From Pedobacter nutrimenti (lineage in GTDB: Bacteria; Bacteroidota; Bacteroidia; Sphingobacteriales; Sphingobacteriaceae), in assembly GCF_003208655.1 (NCBI RefSeq), contig NZ_QKLU01000001.1:868001-932000 (forward strand): 64,000 nt of DNA, given 5' to 3'. Under the pieces are notes generated by a model. That model ran no database searches. It was given only the letters and a program-made list of their open reading frames with translations, and was not told where the DNA came from. Positions 18,510 through 27,722 of the stretch are shown in pieces. Position 1 is the stretch's first letter. Each line of letters begins with the position of its first letter. The position numbers were made by a program, and so were the translations under genes.

Positions 18510-20927
18510 TTAAAATTTATAGCTGTAGCCAATCCTGAACACCTGTGTTTCCAGATAATCGGTGCTGTTGAGCACAAAACCATTTCCGCTGATGCTTTTC
18601 TTAATCCTCAGGGTACCCAGCAGGTCAGTCGCATTCAAGACCAGCTCCCCTTTCCCTTTCTGGATCATTTTTTTGATGCCCATATCCACGGAAAACCTCG
18701 AACCTATTTTTCCCTGGGGAATGATGTCCGGCGCCAGGTAAACCGGCGTAACCTGGATACGTGTCTCCCCTTTCAGTTTAAACAAAGCATTCAGTTTTAG
18801 GTTTCCTGAAGTGCTTTGCTGTTTTTCGGCATGATAAGGTACTGGTACCGGATATTGGTTGACAATACTAAAGGCATCCAGCATGTTCCTGTAGACCGCG
18901 CCGTTAAACTGCAGGGAAAACCAGGGATTCAGTTCTTTGTCCAGTACAAATTCTGCACCTGTTGTGCGGCTGTTCCCGGCATTTTGAAAAATATTGTAAA
19001 TCAAAGTATTTCCTGGAACTATGGTGGCAATTCTGGTGATGGTTGCCCGGGTTTCCTTGTGGTAGGCGGCCAGGTACAGGCTTCCCTGGTTAAAACTGTT
19101 TTTATATCCCAGTTCAAAGGTATGGGTAAACTGCGGGCGCAGACCCGGATTTCCAACTTTTAAAACCTCAGGCTCGTCGTACTTTGGAAAAATTCTAATG
19201 TCTACTTCATTGGGACGGTCTACCCTGCCGTTGTAAAAAAGGGAAATCTTTTGCTGCCCGTCCAGCTTATAGGCCAGTCGCAGGTTTGGAAAAGGACGGG
19301 CATAATCATAACCATCACTTTTATAGGTATTGTGTTGCGGGTTGACTTTGTAATCTACTTTTACATATTCCAGCCTTAAACCTGCTTCTACTTCAAAACG
19401 GTCGTTTTCAAAGACATAATTCCCATACAGGGCGGGAATGCTTTCGGCATAGTCGGCCCATCCGCCCGCTGAGGGATCTATAGAAGAATTGACCCCCGGA
19501 AAAAACTGCATATTGGTTGGAATGGTTCTTCTTCTGAATTTGATCCCGCTTTCCAAACGGCCTTGTTTCAGCGGCTTTACGTAGTCTATGTTCCAGTCCA
19601 GCACCTGTTCATCGGAAAGCAGCTTAAAATGGTCTTCTCCTTTTAAGCCTGGGGTATAGTTGTCAAAAAAGTACTTTTCGTCCTCCCGGTGAAAGGTATA
19701 ATTAAAGCTGGCATTTAACTGATGACCAGGCTGTTTAAATTTATGCTGATAAACCAGGGAACCCGTCGCGGTGTATTTCATTTCGTCTTCCAGAAAGGTC
19801 CACAGCCTGCTTCTTTGGCTCAGATCGGCATTAAAATAAGGAATCTCGCCCAGGTCTTTTATTTTTTCACTGCTCAGCAAAGCTGAAATGCTAAAGGTAT
19901 TGCGCTCATCCATTGTCCAGTCGGCCCCGGTTTTCAGGGTCCCGATACCGGTGGTACGGTTCCTTTTGACCTGCTGGCGAATCTGGCTCCCGTCGTCATA
20001 TAAACGCTCTGCAAATTCATTTCTGTTGAGCGTTTGGGTATACAACCAGTCGGCCTGCATAAAGGTATTCAGCTTATTTTTCCGGTAGTTTAAAGATAAA
20101 GAAGGGTTTATTTTTGGGGTAGCCCGGTATTGCGGGCTAAGGTCGGGAAGATTTTCCTTTCTGGTCCATAATGCCCCCAAGCCCGTAAACAATCCGATTT
20201 TTCCATTAAACCCTTCCTGTTTATCTTTTTTATAGATAATATTAATGATCCCCGAATTTCCGTTGGCATCAAATTTTGCAGAGGGGTTATTGATAATTTC
20301 TATTCTTTCTATGGCCGAGGCTGGAATATTGTCCAAAGCCGTCTGGCTCCCAAAACCAGTGATCGCATTTTGTTTTCCATCAATGAGCAGGGCTACTTTA
20401 TCGCTTCCACGGAGTTGTACCTTTCCATCCTGAACAGTTAGTCCGGGCAGGTTTTGCAGGGCCTGCAGTACCGAACCTCCAGCCTGGCTGATGTTGCCCG
20501 AAAGGTTAAACGTTTTTTTGTCCATTTTACCTGATACCCCTTCGACAGGGCCGGAAACAATGTTGACTTCTTTTAACAAGCGGGCATCTTCGGCCAGTTC
20601 GATATGGCCCAGGTCCAAAAAAGCATTCAGCGTGCCTGTACTGACTTTTTGCTGATGGGTCTTGTATCCAATGTAACTGATTTCCAAAAGGTAATGACCA
20701 GACTGGAGTTCCCGGAGAACAAAACGCCCTTCATCATCGGTCATGGAGCTTAAAACCAGGCTGCTGTCGGCCGGTTTTTTCAATACCACTTTTGCATAAG
20801 GTATGGTACTTTTTGTTTTTGCGTCTTTCAGTACGCCGGAAAAGGTCACTTTTGGGTTTTGGGCCAGGGAAAAAACCGGTGCCAGCAAAAGGACCAGGAT
20901 CAGGTAATTTAATTTATGCATCTTCAT
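18510..20927 (-). CDS. Outer-membrane beta-barrel (TonB-receptor-like) protein with CarboxypepD domain
   Basis: An 805-residue outer-membrane protein. Signal peptide to about residue 22 (LAPVFSLAQ), a carboxypeptidase-regulatory-like domain (about 27-110), a plug domain (GSVLQALQNLPGLTVQDG, VALLIDGKQNAI, IERIEIINNPSAKFDANG) and a C-terminal OMP_b-brl_3-type barrel ending in FRIGYSYKF with terminal phenylalanine. No TonB box is obvious. It lies 71 bp downstream of the histidine kinase gene on the same strand; an 11-bp direct repeat shared with the regulator's promoter lies at 20991-21012, suggesting control by that two-component system. Ligand unknown. Confidence 0.88.
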   Translation of the reverse strand: MKMHKLNYLILVLLLAPVFSLAQNPKVTFSGVLKDAKTKSTIPYAKVVLKKPADSSLVLSSMTDDEGRFVLRELQSGHYLLEISYIGYKTHQQKVSTGTLNAFLDLGHIELAEDARLLKEVNIVSGPVEGVSGKMDKKTFNLSGNISQAGGSVLQALQNLPGLTVQDGKVQLRGSDKVALLIDGKQNAITGFGSQTALDNIPASAIERIEIINNPSAKFDANGNSGIINIIYKKDKQEGFNGKIGLFTGLGALWTRKENLPDLSPQYRATPKINPSLSLNYRKNKLNTFMQADWLYTQTLNRNEFAERLYDDGSQIRQQVKRNRTTGIGTLKTGADWTMDERNTFSISALLSSEKIKDLGEIPYFNADLSQRSRLWTFLEDEMKYTATGSLVYQHKFKQPGHQLNASFNYTFHREDEKYFFDNYTPGLKGEDHFKLLSDEQVLDWNIDYVKPLKQGRLESGIKFRRRTIPTNMQFFPGVNSSIDPSAGGWADYAESIPALYGNYVFENDRFEVEAGLRLEYVKVDYKVNPQHNTYKSDGYDYARPFPNLRLAYKLDGQQKISLFYNGRVDRPNEVDIRIFPKYDEPEVLKVGNPGLRPQFTHTFELGYKNSFNQGSLYLAAYHKETRATITRIATIVPGNTLIYNIFQNAGNSRTTGAEFVLDKELNPWFSLQFNGAVYRNMLDAFSIVNQYPVPVPYHAEKQQSTSGNLKLNALFKLKGETRIQVTPVYLAPDIIPQGKIGSRFSVDMGIKKMIQKGKGELVLNATDLLGTLRIKKSISGNGFVLNSTDYLETQVFRIGYSYKF

Positions 20928-20990
20928 ATGTCTTTACTAAATCATTGTTCGGGGCTTCAATACCTTGAACTTTAGCAAAGGTGAAGGGAG

Positions 20991-21012
20991 ATTTAGAATT
21001 AATTCTGAATTC
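20991..21012 (-). promoter_or_regulatory. Putative OmpR-type operator before the outer-membrane protein gene
   Basis: ATTTAGAATTA (20991-21001) and ATTCTGAATTC (21002-21012) form an 11-bp-period direct repeat with 8 of 11 matches. The second unit is the same ATTCTGAATT core as at 22991-23012. It starts 64 bp before the ATG at 20927 and overlaps the end of the kinase gene. Confidence 0.5.
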
Positions 21013-22300
21013 CGTTTTCAGCGAACAGCACCGAGAATGTATGCCTGCCTTGCTGGAAATCATAGGCAACCTGCCAGTTGTGGTTCATACAGATTTCACG
21101 CACAATGGCCAGGCCAAGCCCTGTTCCCGGGTTTTGGGAAGAAGCGGTGCTGAAGCGTTTAAATAATTTATCTTCCAGTAAGGCTACACTGCCCTGGTTA
21201 GAAATACGCAGCTGCTGTTGGTCCAGCAATACTTCTATGCTTCCCTGATGTTCACTGTGTAAAACCGCGTTCATCAGTAAATTGCTGACCATAATTTCAA
21301 AAAGCATTTTGTTACAAGCTTTGGTAATATTTTCCTCGATCCGGGTTTTCAGCTTCAGACCACGTTCATAGGCAAAGTCCTCGGAAAGCTCCAGGACTTC
21401 TTCCAACAGCGCAGTCAGATTGGTCCTTTCCTTTTCCCTGAACTGTTGGTTTTCCATCCGTGCCAGCAGCAAGAGGTTTTTATTGATCCGGCTCACCCTG
21501 GAAAGCGCCGCCTGGATCTGGTCAATCAGTCTGGATTGTCTGCTGCTGACCGAGGGGTCCTGCAACAGCAAATCGAGTTTGGACTGCACAATGGCCATAG
21601 GGGTTTGCAATTCATGAGAGGCATTTTCTGTAAACTCCCTTTGCTGCCGGTAAGCCATAATGTTCCCTTCTATGAGTTTATTCAGACTCTGGTTCATTTC
21701 CATGAACTCTGCAATATCTGTTTTTTCAAAGACCGGCCGGACCTGGCTGTTGAGGTCAAAAGATTTGATTTGCCCCAGGCTATGGTAAAATGGTTTCCAG
21801 AGCCTGGACGAAATGCGTTTGTTGAGTAAAATAAAACCAGTCAGCAAAACGATAAAAAAGAATACGGTTACTGCTGTAATGGCCAGAATCGTTTCATGGG
21901 TTTCCTCTACATTGGTTTCAACAGTAAGGCTGTATTTTTTTCCGTTAAGTTCAAAATAACTTACCCTGCCCTGGAAACGGTCATAACCTTTTGCCGGAAT
22001 GTACTGGTTTTTCCGGTAAAGGTTGTACAGGCTGTCTGCTTTCAAGGCCGAGACTTCCCGGAGCTGGGTTTCGGGCTTTAAACGGTTCCACAATAGAATG
22101 CTTTGCTTTAGTTCCTGATCGTTAAGTTTCAGTGCCTGCAGGTTCTTTTTGGTAGATTCACTGACAATATGGTTGTGCTCGTTGATTTCATTGAGCCAGA
22201 TGTAATCAATAATGGCAAAATAGGCCGGAACGCTGCAGGCCAGCACCAGAAATGCATAAAGGGTAAAGAGCCTTAAAGGCTTGTCCAGCAATTTATTCAT
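20999..22300 (-). CDS. Two-component sensor histidine kinase
   Basis: A 433-residue kinase starting MNKLLDKPLR at 22300; the ATG overlaps the regulator's TGA (ATGA), which is why the longer frame to 22351 was rejected. Two membrane helices (about 11-33 and 138-159) bracket a periplasmic sensor of ~105 residues. H-box FTENASHELQTPMA has phospho-acceptor H229; the N-box lies in SNLLMNAVLHSE and the G-box in GTGLGLAIVREI. Partner of the overlapping OmpR-type regulator. Confidence 0.93.
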   Translation of the reverse strand: MNKLLDKPLRLFTLYAFLVLACSVPAYFAIIDYIWLNEINEHNHIVSESTKKNLQALKLNDQELKQSILLWNRLKPETQLREVSALKADSLYNLYRKNQYIPAKGYDRFQGRVSYFELNGKKYSLTVETNVEETHETILAITAVTVFFFIVLLTGFILLNKRISSRLWKPFYHSLGQIKSFDLNSQVRPVFEKTDIAEFMEMNQSLNKLIEGNIMAYRQQREFTENASHELQTPMAIVQSKLDLLLQDPSVSSRQSRLIDQIQAALSRVSRINKNLLLLARMENQQFREKERTNLTALLEEVLELSEDFAYERGLKLKTRIEENITKACNKMLFEIMVSNLLMNAVLHSEHQGSIEVLLDQQQLRISNQGSVALLEDKLFKRFSTASSQNPGTGLGLAIVREICMNHNWQVAYDFQQGRHTFSVLFAENGIQN

Positions 22301-22971
22301 ACTTCCCATTTGTAACCAGATCCGTAAATGGTGGTCAGGTAATTCGCACAACCTGCTTCAGTCAGTTTCCGCTTCAGGTTTTTCACATGCGCATAAATAA
22401 AATCAAAATTATCCATCATATCTGCCACATCTCCTGAAAGGTGTTCTGCCAGGGCACTTTTTGAAATCACCCTGTTTTTGTTCGCAATAAAATAAAGCAG
22501 CAGGTCAAATTCTTTTTTGGTTAAAACCACCTGACGGTCATGGACCAGTACCTGTTTTGCCAGCAGGTCGATGTGCAGTTCATGCTGCTCAATCACATTG
22601 TTGCTTGAAAAGTTACGCCTGCGGAGCAGGGAATAGATCCTTGCGGCCAGTTCGGGCAAATGGAAAGGCTTCACCAGGTAATCATCTGCCCCAAGTTTCA
22701 GTCCCCGGATTTTATCGTCCAGGGCGTTGCGTGCCGAAATGATAATGATTCCGTCTTGTTTGCCCTGTTTTTTCAATTCCTCCAGGATCGCAAATCCATC
22801 TCCACCAGGCAACATCAGGTCAAGCAGGATACAATCATATTGATGATCCAGGACCTTCTGCATGGCAGAAGCATAATTTGTGGCCTGTTCGCAGCGGTAA
22901 TTTTCGTCCGAAAGGTATTCGGAAATGCTCTCTGCCAGGTCCTGTTCATCTTCAATGATCAGCAGTTTCAT
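22297..22971 (-). CDS. OmpR-family response regulator
   Basis: A 224-residue regulator: receiver domain with E7/D8 acidic pocket, phospho-acceptor D51 (CILLDLMLPGGDG) and YLVKPFHLPEL, and a C-terminal winged helix (about 130-224) with LTKKEFDLLLYF and TIYGSGYKWEV. It is coupled to the downstream kinase gene. A perfect 11-bp direct repeat lies 20 bp upstream of its start. The ABC exporter gene ends 58 bp upstream on the same strand. Confidence 0.95.
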   Translation of the reverse strand: MKLLIIEDEQDLAESISEYLSDENYRCEQATNYASAMQKVLDHQYDCILLDLMLPGGDGFAILEELKKQGKQDGIIIISARNALDDKIRGLKLGADDYLVKPFHLPELAARIYSLLRRRNFSSNNVIEQHELHIDLLAKQVLVHDRQVVLTKKEFDLLLYFIANKNRVISKSALAEHLSGDVADMMDNFDFIYAHVKNLKRKLTEAGCANYLTTIYGSGYKWEV

Positions 22972-22990
22972 GCCGGCAATTTACAACAGC

Positions 22991-23012
22991 ATTCTGAATA
23001 TATTCTGAATTT
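22991..23012 (-). promoter_or_regulatory. Putative OmpR-type operator before the regulator gene
   Basis: ATTCTGAATAT (22991-23001) followed directly by ATTCTGAATTT (23002-23012): 10 of 11 bases identical with exactly 11-bp spacing, the arrangement expected for tandem binding of an OmpR/PhoB-type dimer. It suggests autoregulation. Confidence 0.6.
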
Positions 23013-23029
23013 TCTGTCCGCTTTGTCTT

Positions 23030-24799
23030 TCAGGCCATACTTTTGGGTGCAGAGATTTTCCAACCTCCAGCTGATTGCTGTAATTCCCATAAACGGTGGT
23101 AAAGACCTTGCTGTGCCAGCAGCTGGCTATGTGTTCCTTTTTCTGCTGCTTTTCCTTTGTCCAGGACCAGGATCTGAGCGGCATTTTTAATCGTGGCCAG
23201 CTTATGGGCCACCACTATAACCGTTTTATCTTTCACCAGTTCCTGGATGGCCTTTTGTATGTAAATTTCATTTTCAGGATCAAGAGAGGCTGTTGCTTCA
23301 TCGAGCAGTACAATCGGGGCATTTTTTAAAAGTGCCCGCGCGATACTAATGCGCTGTTTTTGTCCACCGGAAAGCTTGTTTCCACCTTCTCCTGCCCGGC
23401 TATGGATCCCCTGGGGCATTTCCCAGGCAAAGGCCAAAACTTCGGCTTTGTCGGCTGCTGCGATCACTTCTTCTTCGCTGGCCTCCATTTTACCAAAGCG
23501 GATGTTGTTGTAAATGCTGTCGTCAAAAAGATAGACCTCCTGAAAAACTTCACTAATCAGGCTGTATACCCGGTCGGGCGCCATATCCCTTACATCTACG
23601 CCACCGATTTTAACCGTCCCCTGCTGCACATCCCAAAAGCGGGCAATTAAAGCCGTAATGGTGGTTTTACCCGAACCGGATGGCCCGACCAGGGCCAACA
23701 TGCTCTTTTCGGGAACCTGGAAACTGAGGTCATCAAGAATGGTTTTACCGGGTCTGTAAGCAAAACTTACCTGTTCAAAAGTCACATCATAAGCTATAGG
23801 CTCCAGTTTTTTTCCGGATGGCTGAACTACTGTTTCCAGTACTTCAATAACCCGCTCCATACTGATGTTCATGTAACGCAGAATTACATAATCGACCAGT
23901 ACAATTTTTAAAGGTTCATACAACCGGTAACCTAAAATAAGAAAAGTGATCAGGGCAGCAACAGAAAGACCCGAACCGCTAAAATAAGACAGTGCAATGT
24001 ACAACATAAACAGAAAAACCAGTTCAAACACCACTGCTGCAGTGAGTACAAAAGGGCCCGGAACCGCTTCTGTACGGATGCTTGCACGCCGGAAATCGTT
24101 TAGGGCTTTATCCAGGCTGGAGTAACGGGCACCCGTAAGGCCAAAAGACTTGATGTGCCGTATGCCCTGTACATATTCAAGAAAACGCGTACCTGATTCA
24201 TTTCTGGCCTGAATGTGCTTTTTTCCTTCTTTTCGGATCAGCAGATTGGAAATCCGGATCATGAGCCAGCTTAATGGAATTGCCGTCAGTAAAATCAGGG
24301 CCAGCCGCCAGTCGGTCAGAAACAGGAAAACGGAAAGGATCAGGGTTGAAAATACTGAAGCGGCCATATTGCCAATGGTATGTCCAAAAATCATTTCAAA
24401 ATTAGCCACATCCTGCAGCACCACTGAAGCCAGGTCCCCAGGGTCCCTTTGTTTAAAGGTCCCCATACTAAGTTTTTGTAAATGGTTTCCTAAACGGATC
24501 CTCAGGCTGGTCGACAAGGTATAGGTCATCTGATTACTGGCTACAATCGTTTTAACCGATACCCATAACTGCAAAACCAGCATACCGCACAGGATCCAGA
24601 CAAAGGTCCAGAGCTTTGCCCGGTTGGGCTGCACGCTAAACAGTTCCTGCAGCACCAGGAGCAGAAAACCTGTAGGCAAGGCAATGAACAGACCATGGAG
24701 CAGTTCGAGTAAAATACTTTTTTTAACGGCCCCCGGGGCCAGTTTAAATATATATCGCAAATTTTTTAACATGATACGAGGCTTTTGTTTTATAAGCAT
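23030..24799 (-). CDS. ABC exporter half-transporter, permease-ATPase fusion (second of pair)
   Basis: A 589-residue type IV ABC exporter half. The ATG at 24799 overlaps the stop of the upstream half-transporter (TAATG), which decided the start over an in-frame one at 24838. Six-helix membrane domain (about 20-310), then Walker A VGPSGSGKTT (~370), signature LSGGQKQR, Walker B VLLDEATASLD and switch VVAHKLATI, all canonical. It forms a heterodimer with the neighbouring protein. Sequence type resembles the Irp6/Irp7 (YbtP/YbtQ) group linked to siderophores and small peptides; the cargo is not known. Confidence 0.9.
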   Translation of the reverse strand: MLIKQKPRIMLKNLRYIFKLAPGAVKKSILLELLHGLFIALPTGFLLLVLQELFSVQPNRAKLWTFVWILCGMLVLQLWVSVKTIVASNQMTYTLSTSLRIRLGNHLQKLSMGTFKQRDPGDLASVVLQDVANFEMIFGHTIGNMAASVFSTLILSVFLFLTDWRLALILLTAIPLSWLMIRISNLLIRKEGKKHIQARNESGTRFLEYVQGIRHIKSFGLTGARYSSLDKALNDFRRASIRTEAVPGPFVLTAAVVFELVFLFMLYIALSYFSGSGLSVAALITFLILGYRLYEPLKIVLVDYVILRYMNISMERVIEVLETVVQPSGKKLEPIAYDVTFEQVSFAYRPGKTILDDLSFQVPEKSMLALVGPSGSGKTTITALIARFWDVQQGTVKIGGVDVRDMAPDRVYSLISEVFQEVYLFDDSIYNNIRFGKMEASEEEVIAAADKAEVLAFAWEMPQGIHSRAGEGGNKLSGGQKQRISIARALLKNAPIVLLDEATASLDPENEIYIQKAIQELVKDKTVIVVAHKLATIKNAAQILVLDKGKAAEKGTHSQLLAQQGLYHRLWELQQSAGGWKISAPKSMA

Positions 24800-26550
24800 T
24801 AAATGGCAAATTCTTTTGCCCGGGTATGGGCCTGCCACATCCGGGCATAGAGCGCGCTTTGTTCCAGCAGCGCCTGGTGCTGTCCGGTCTGCTGCACCAT
24901 TCCTTTGTCCATGACAATGATCTGGTCACTGGCCACAATGGTACTGAGCCGGTGGGCAATGATGAGTACGGTTTTATCCCGGATCAGTTCATGGAAAGCT
25001 TTATGGATCAGGTGTTCATTTTCCGGATCACTGAAGGCCGTCGCCTCATCCAGAATCAGAATGGGGGCATCTTTGAGAATGGCCCTGGCCAGCTGGATGC
25101 GCTGCTGTTCTCCCCCGCTCAGGTGTAGCCCGTCACTGCCCCAGCGGGTCTGGTAGCCCTGCTCCAGCTGCATAATGAAATCATGGCATTGGGCAGCCTT
25201 TGCTGCAGCAAGCACTTGTTCCTTGCTTTTGTCCATCCCCATTCGGATGTTTTCATACAGGCTTTCCCGAAACATAAAACTCTCCTGAAAAACAAAGGCG
25301 ATGTGCTTCATCAAAACTTCTGGGGCAATGTCCCTGATGTCTTTTCCGCCTATACAGACCCTGCCCTGCTGCGGGTCCCAGAAACGGCTGAGCAATTGCG
25401 CGATGGTCGATTTTCCGGATCCGGATGGCCCAACAAGGGCCGTAATACTTCCGGCAGGCATTTTAAAACTAACATCGATCAGGGTATAAGTTTCCTGCTG
25501 GTAACCAAAATAAACGTCTTCAAAGCTGACTTCAAAATTGCCCTCGGGCATTTCTGTTCCGGAACTTTCCTGTTCCCTGCCAAAAAGAATTTCATCCAGC
25601 CTTTTTACACCGTGGTTGATGACAGAAATCTGCGATCCCAGGTTGCTCAGGGCAAACAGCGGACGAATATACCCTACCCCCAGAATCAAAAAGAGGGAAA
25701 ATGTGGCCAGCGTGCTACTTCCTGAAAAATACAGGTACAAACCGGCCGCAAGTACAGGCAGCGTTGCATTGCTGATGAAACTGATAAATATTCCATAAGC
25801 GGGTGCAGAATTCCGTACCCAGGCGATTACCATGTCCCTGAAGCGGTAAACCGCCCCGCTATATTGGTCAAATTTTTCGGCCGTATGCCCAAAAATTTTA
25901 ATCACCGGCATGGCCCTTACAAATTCAACAATTCCCGAATTCATGTCTTCCAGAGAACGGTGGTAATTTGTCAGCAGGTCCATCCTTTTTCTGTTAAACA
26001 TCAGGGGAATAAAAACCGCCAGCAACACCAGGGGGATACAACTGGCCAGGGCCAGCTTCCAGTCGATACAAAAAAGGTAGACCAGGGTAATCAGGGGCAA
26101 TATCATTCCTTTTATAAAGTCAGGGATGCTGTGGGCAATAAAGTTCTCGATACGCTCCACATCGTCGGACATGATTTTTTTTAAAGCCCCGGAGTTGGTT
26201 TTATTGATAAAACCCAGCGACAGTCGCCCGATTTTTTCGGCCATTTGCCTTCGCAGTTCGTAAAGGATGTTAAAAGCGGCCACATGTGAGGCCATCCCTG
26301 AAGCATACAGCAGCAAATAAGATAAAACTACTGCTATAACTGCCTTAAAGATATCTTGCTGTAGTAAAACTTTATCCAGAACCGGTGCAGTTAAAGCTTT
26401 GAGGATATCACAAACCAGTACATAGGGCACCAGGGTCATCAGGGCATGGCCGATGGCCAGCAGGGCAGATAAACTGAGCAACCGTTTACGTTTTCCGGCA
26501 ATTTCCAGTAAACGGAAAATTCCGGTTTTAGCTTTCTTTTTTTGATGCAT
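24799..26550 (-). CDS. ABC exporter half-transporter, permease-ATPase fusion (first of pair)
   Basis: A 583-residue half-transporter: membrane domain (about 25-320), Walker A VGPSGSGKST (~373), signature LSGGEQQR (~478), Walker B LILDEATAFSDPENE and IIAHRLSTI. The D-loop FSD in place of the usual SLD is a feature I associate with the YbtP/Irp-like group. Translationally coupled to the second half-transporter. Divergent from a PchR-like AraC gene, with a direct-repeat operator in the 127-bp gap, so expression is probably AraC-controlled. A siderophore or peptide role is inferred, not shown. Confidence 0.9.
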   Translation of the reverse strand: MHQKKKAKTGIFRLLEIAGKRKRLLSLSALLAIGHALMTLVPYVLVCDILKALTAPVLDKVLLQQDIFKAVIAVVLSYLLLYASGMASHVAAFNILYELRRQMAEKIGRLSLGFINKTNSGALKKIMSDDVERIENFIAHSIPDFIKGMILPLITLVYLFCIDWKLALASCIPLVLLAVFIPLMFNRKRMDLLTNYHRSLEDMNSGIVEFVRAMPVIKIFGHTAEKFDQYSGAVYRFRDMVIAWVRNSAPAYGIFISFISNATLPVLAAGLYLYFSGSSTLATFSLFLILGVGYIRPLFALSNLGSQISVINHGVKRLDEILFGREQESSGTEMPEGNFEVSFEDVYFGYQQETYTLIDVSFKMPAGSITALVGPSGSGKSTIAQLLSRFWDPQQGRVCIGGKDIRDIAPEVLMKHIAFVFQESFMFRESLYENIRMGMDKSKEQVLAAAKAAQCHDFIMQLEQGYQTRWGSDGLHLSGGEQQRIQLARAILKDAPILILDEATAFSDPENEHLIHKAFHELIRDKTVLIIAHRLSTIVASDQIIVMDKGMVQQTGQHQALLEQSALYARMWQAHTRAKEFAI

Positions 26551-26635
26551 AGGTCTATTAAATCGCTTTTTTATTATTTAAAACAATTCTAAATAATTAA
26601 CTTTGACAAAGGTGCCCATTCCGCAGGAAAATGGT

Positions 26636-26677
26636 TTTACAACAAAAGTATTATGATTTACAGCAAAAGGATTTTTT
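26636..26677. promoter_or_regulatory. AraC-type direct-repeat operator between ABC exporter and AraC genes
   Basis: Two direct repeats with exactly 21-bp period: TTTACAACAAAAGTATTATGA at 26636-26656 (given here only as its span and core TTTAC-N7-GTATT) and the unit at 26657-26677 with core TTTAC-N7-GGATT. The second unit abuts the AraC ATG at 26678; the pair is 86 bp from the divergent exporter start. The core matches the heme receptor operator. Confidence 0.65.
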
Positions 26678-27670
26678 ATGGGCTTAATGGTTAGCAGTCC
26701 TACGGGGAATTGGTACCACCTAAATGAACCGCTACAGTTACATGATCAGGTTTTGGATTTTCCGCTCGTGATCGAACGACGAGATCGCTTCAGTATGTCC
26801 TTTGCAGAGCTGGAACTGGTACAAATGGCTTTTCAGGATGTCTTTATCGTTTATGGGGATATGCGTTTAAAACAGCAGCAACTCCGGATGCGTACAGTAG
26901 ACATGCCCGATATGGTGGAACTTCATTTTTCCTTAAGCGGAAAAGGCATTGTAGAAAACCACATCAACAAAAAATCTTATTTTTTTAATCCCAACCAGCA
27001 CAACATGATGTACGTGCCCGAATTTGACGGGACAGCCAATTACAGCAAAAATGAAGCTTACCTGTTTTTTGAACTTCATTTTAAAAGCAGTTATTTTCTG
27101 GAACTGGTTCAAAATACAGGAAAAACCCTCGAAAAGTTTGGCGAGCAAATCGTTTTAAAGAAAAGTGCAAACGCCACCGAAGACTACATGCCCATCAGTC
27201 TGCAAATGCACCAGTGTTTAAAGGATATAATGAATTGCAAATTTAGCGGCAAACTTAAATTTCTTTTTCTGCAGGCCAAAAGTATAGAACTGTTGAGCCT
27301 CCAGGCGGCCGCCATTGAGCAACAGCAGCAGAAAAGTACAATAAAAAGCTGCTTAACGACTTCCAGAGATCGGGATTGTATTCTTTATGCCAGGGAATAC
27401 CTGTTGCAACACATGTCCAATCCGCCTTCTTTAACAGAACTCGCAGCCGCTGCCGGTACCAATACGTTTAAGCTTAAAAATGGATTTAAGGAGTTATTTG
27501 ACCAGACCGTTTTTGGTTACCTGACTACCGTAAGGCTGGAACAGGCCAGAACAATGCTGGGTAGCGGCTCAAGCATCAAAGAGGTTTCGGCTCATTTGGG
27601 TTATTCTTCTGTACAGCACTTCAGTACGGCCTTCCGCAAGCAGTTTGGCATTTCGCCGGGCAGGCTTTAG
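26678..27670 (+). CDS. PchR-like AraC-family transcriptional regulator
   Basis: A 330-residue regulator. The N-terminal effector domain has VELHFSLSGKGIVENHI and SYFFNPNQHNMMYVPE; the C-terminal double HTH (about 235-330) contains PPSLTELAAAAGTNTFKLKN, GYLTTVRLEQARTML and SSVQHFSTAFRKQFGISPG. This type is typical of siderophore/heme regulators (PchR, YbtA). Its likely target is the divergent ABC exporter. Close paralogue of the AraC proteins at 33732 and 52756. Confidence 0.92.
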   Translation: MGLMVSSPTGNWYHLNEPLQLHDQVLDFPLVIERRDRFSMSFAELELVQMAFQDVFIVYGDMRLKQQQLRMRTVDMPDMVELHFSLSGKGIVENHINKKSYFFNPNQHNMMYVPEFDGTANYSKNEAYLFFELHFKSSYFLELVQNTGKTLEKFGEQIVLKKSANATEDYMPISLQMHQCLKDIMNCKFSGKLKFLFLQAKSIELLSLQAAAIEQQQQKSTIKSCLTTSRDRDCILYAREYLLQHMSNPPSLTELAAAAGTNTFKLKNGFKELFDQTVFGYLTTVRLEQARTMLGSGSSIKEVSAHLGYSSVQHFSTAFRKQFGISPGRL

Positions 27671-27722
27671 TTCTTTTCAAAATTCACCTTAAGCTTAGCT
27701 ACCCCTGGTAGAAATCAACTAC

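Noticed and set aside
24799-26550. Degenerate ATPase in the first ABC half-transporter
   Set aside because: Only the D-loop deviates (FSD); Walker A, signature, Walker B and switch histidine are intact, so both ATP sites look functional.
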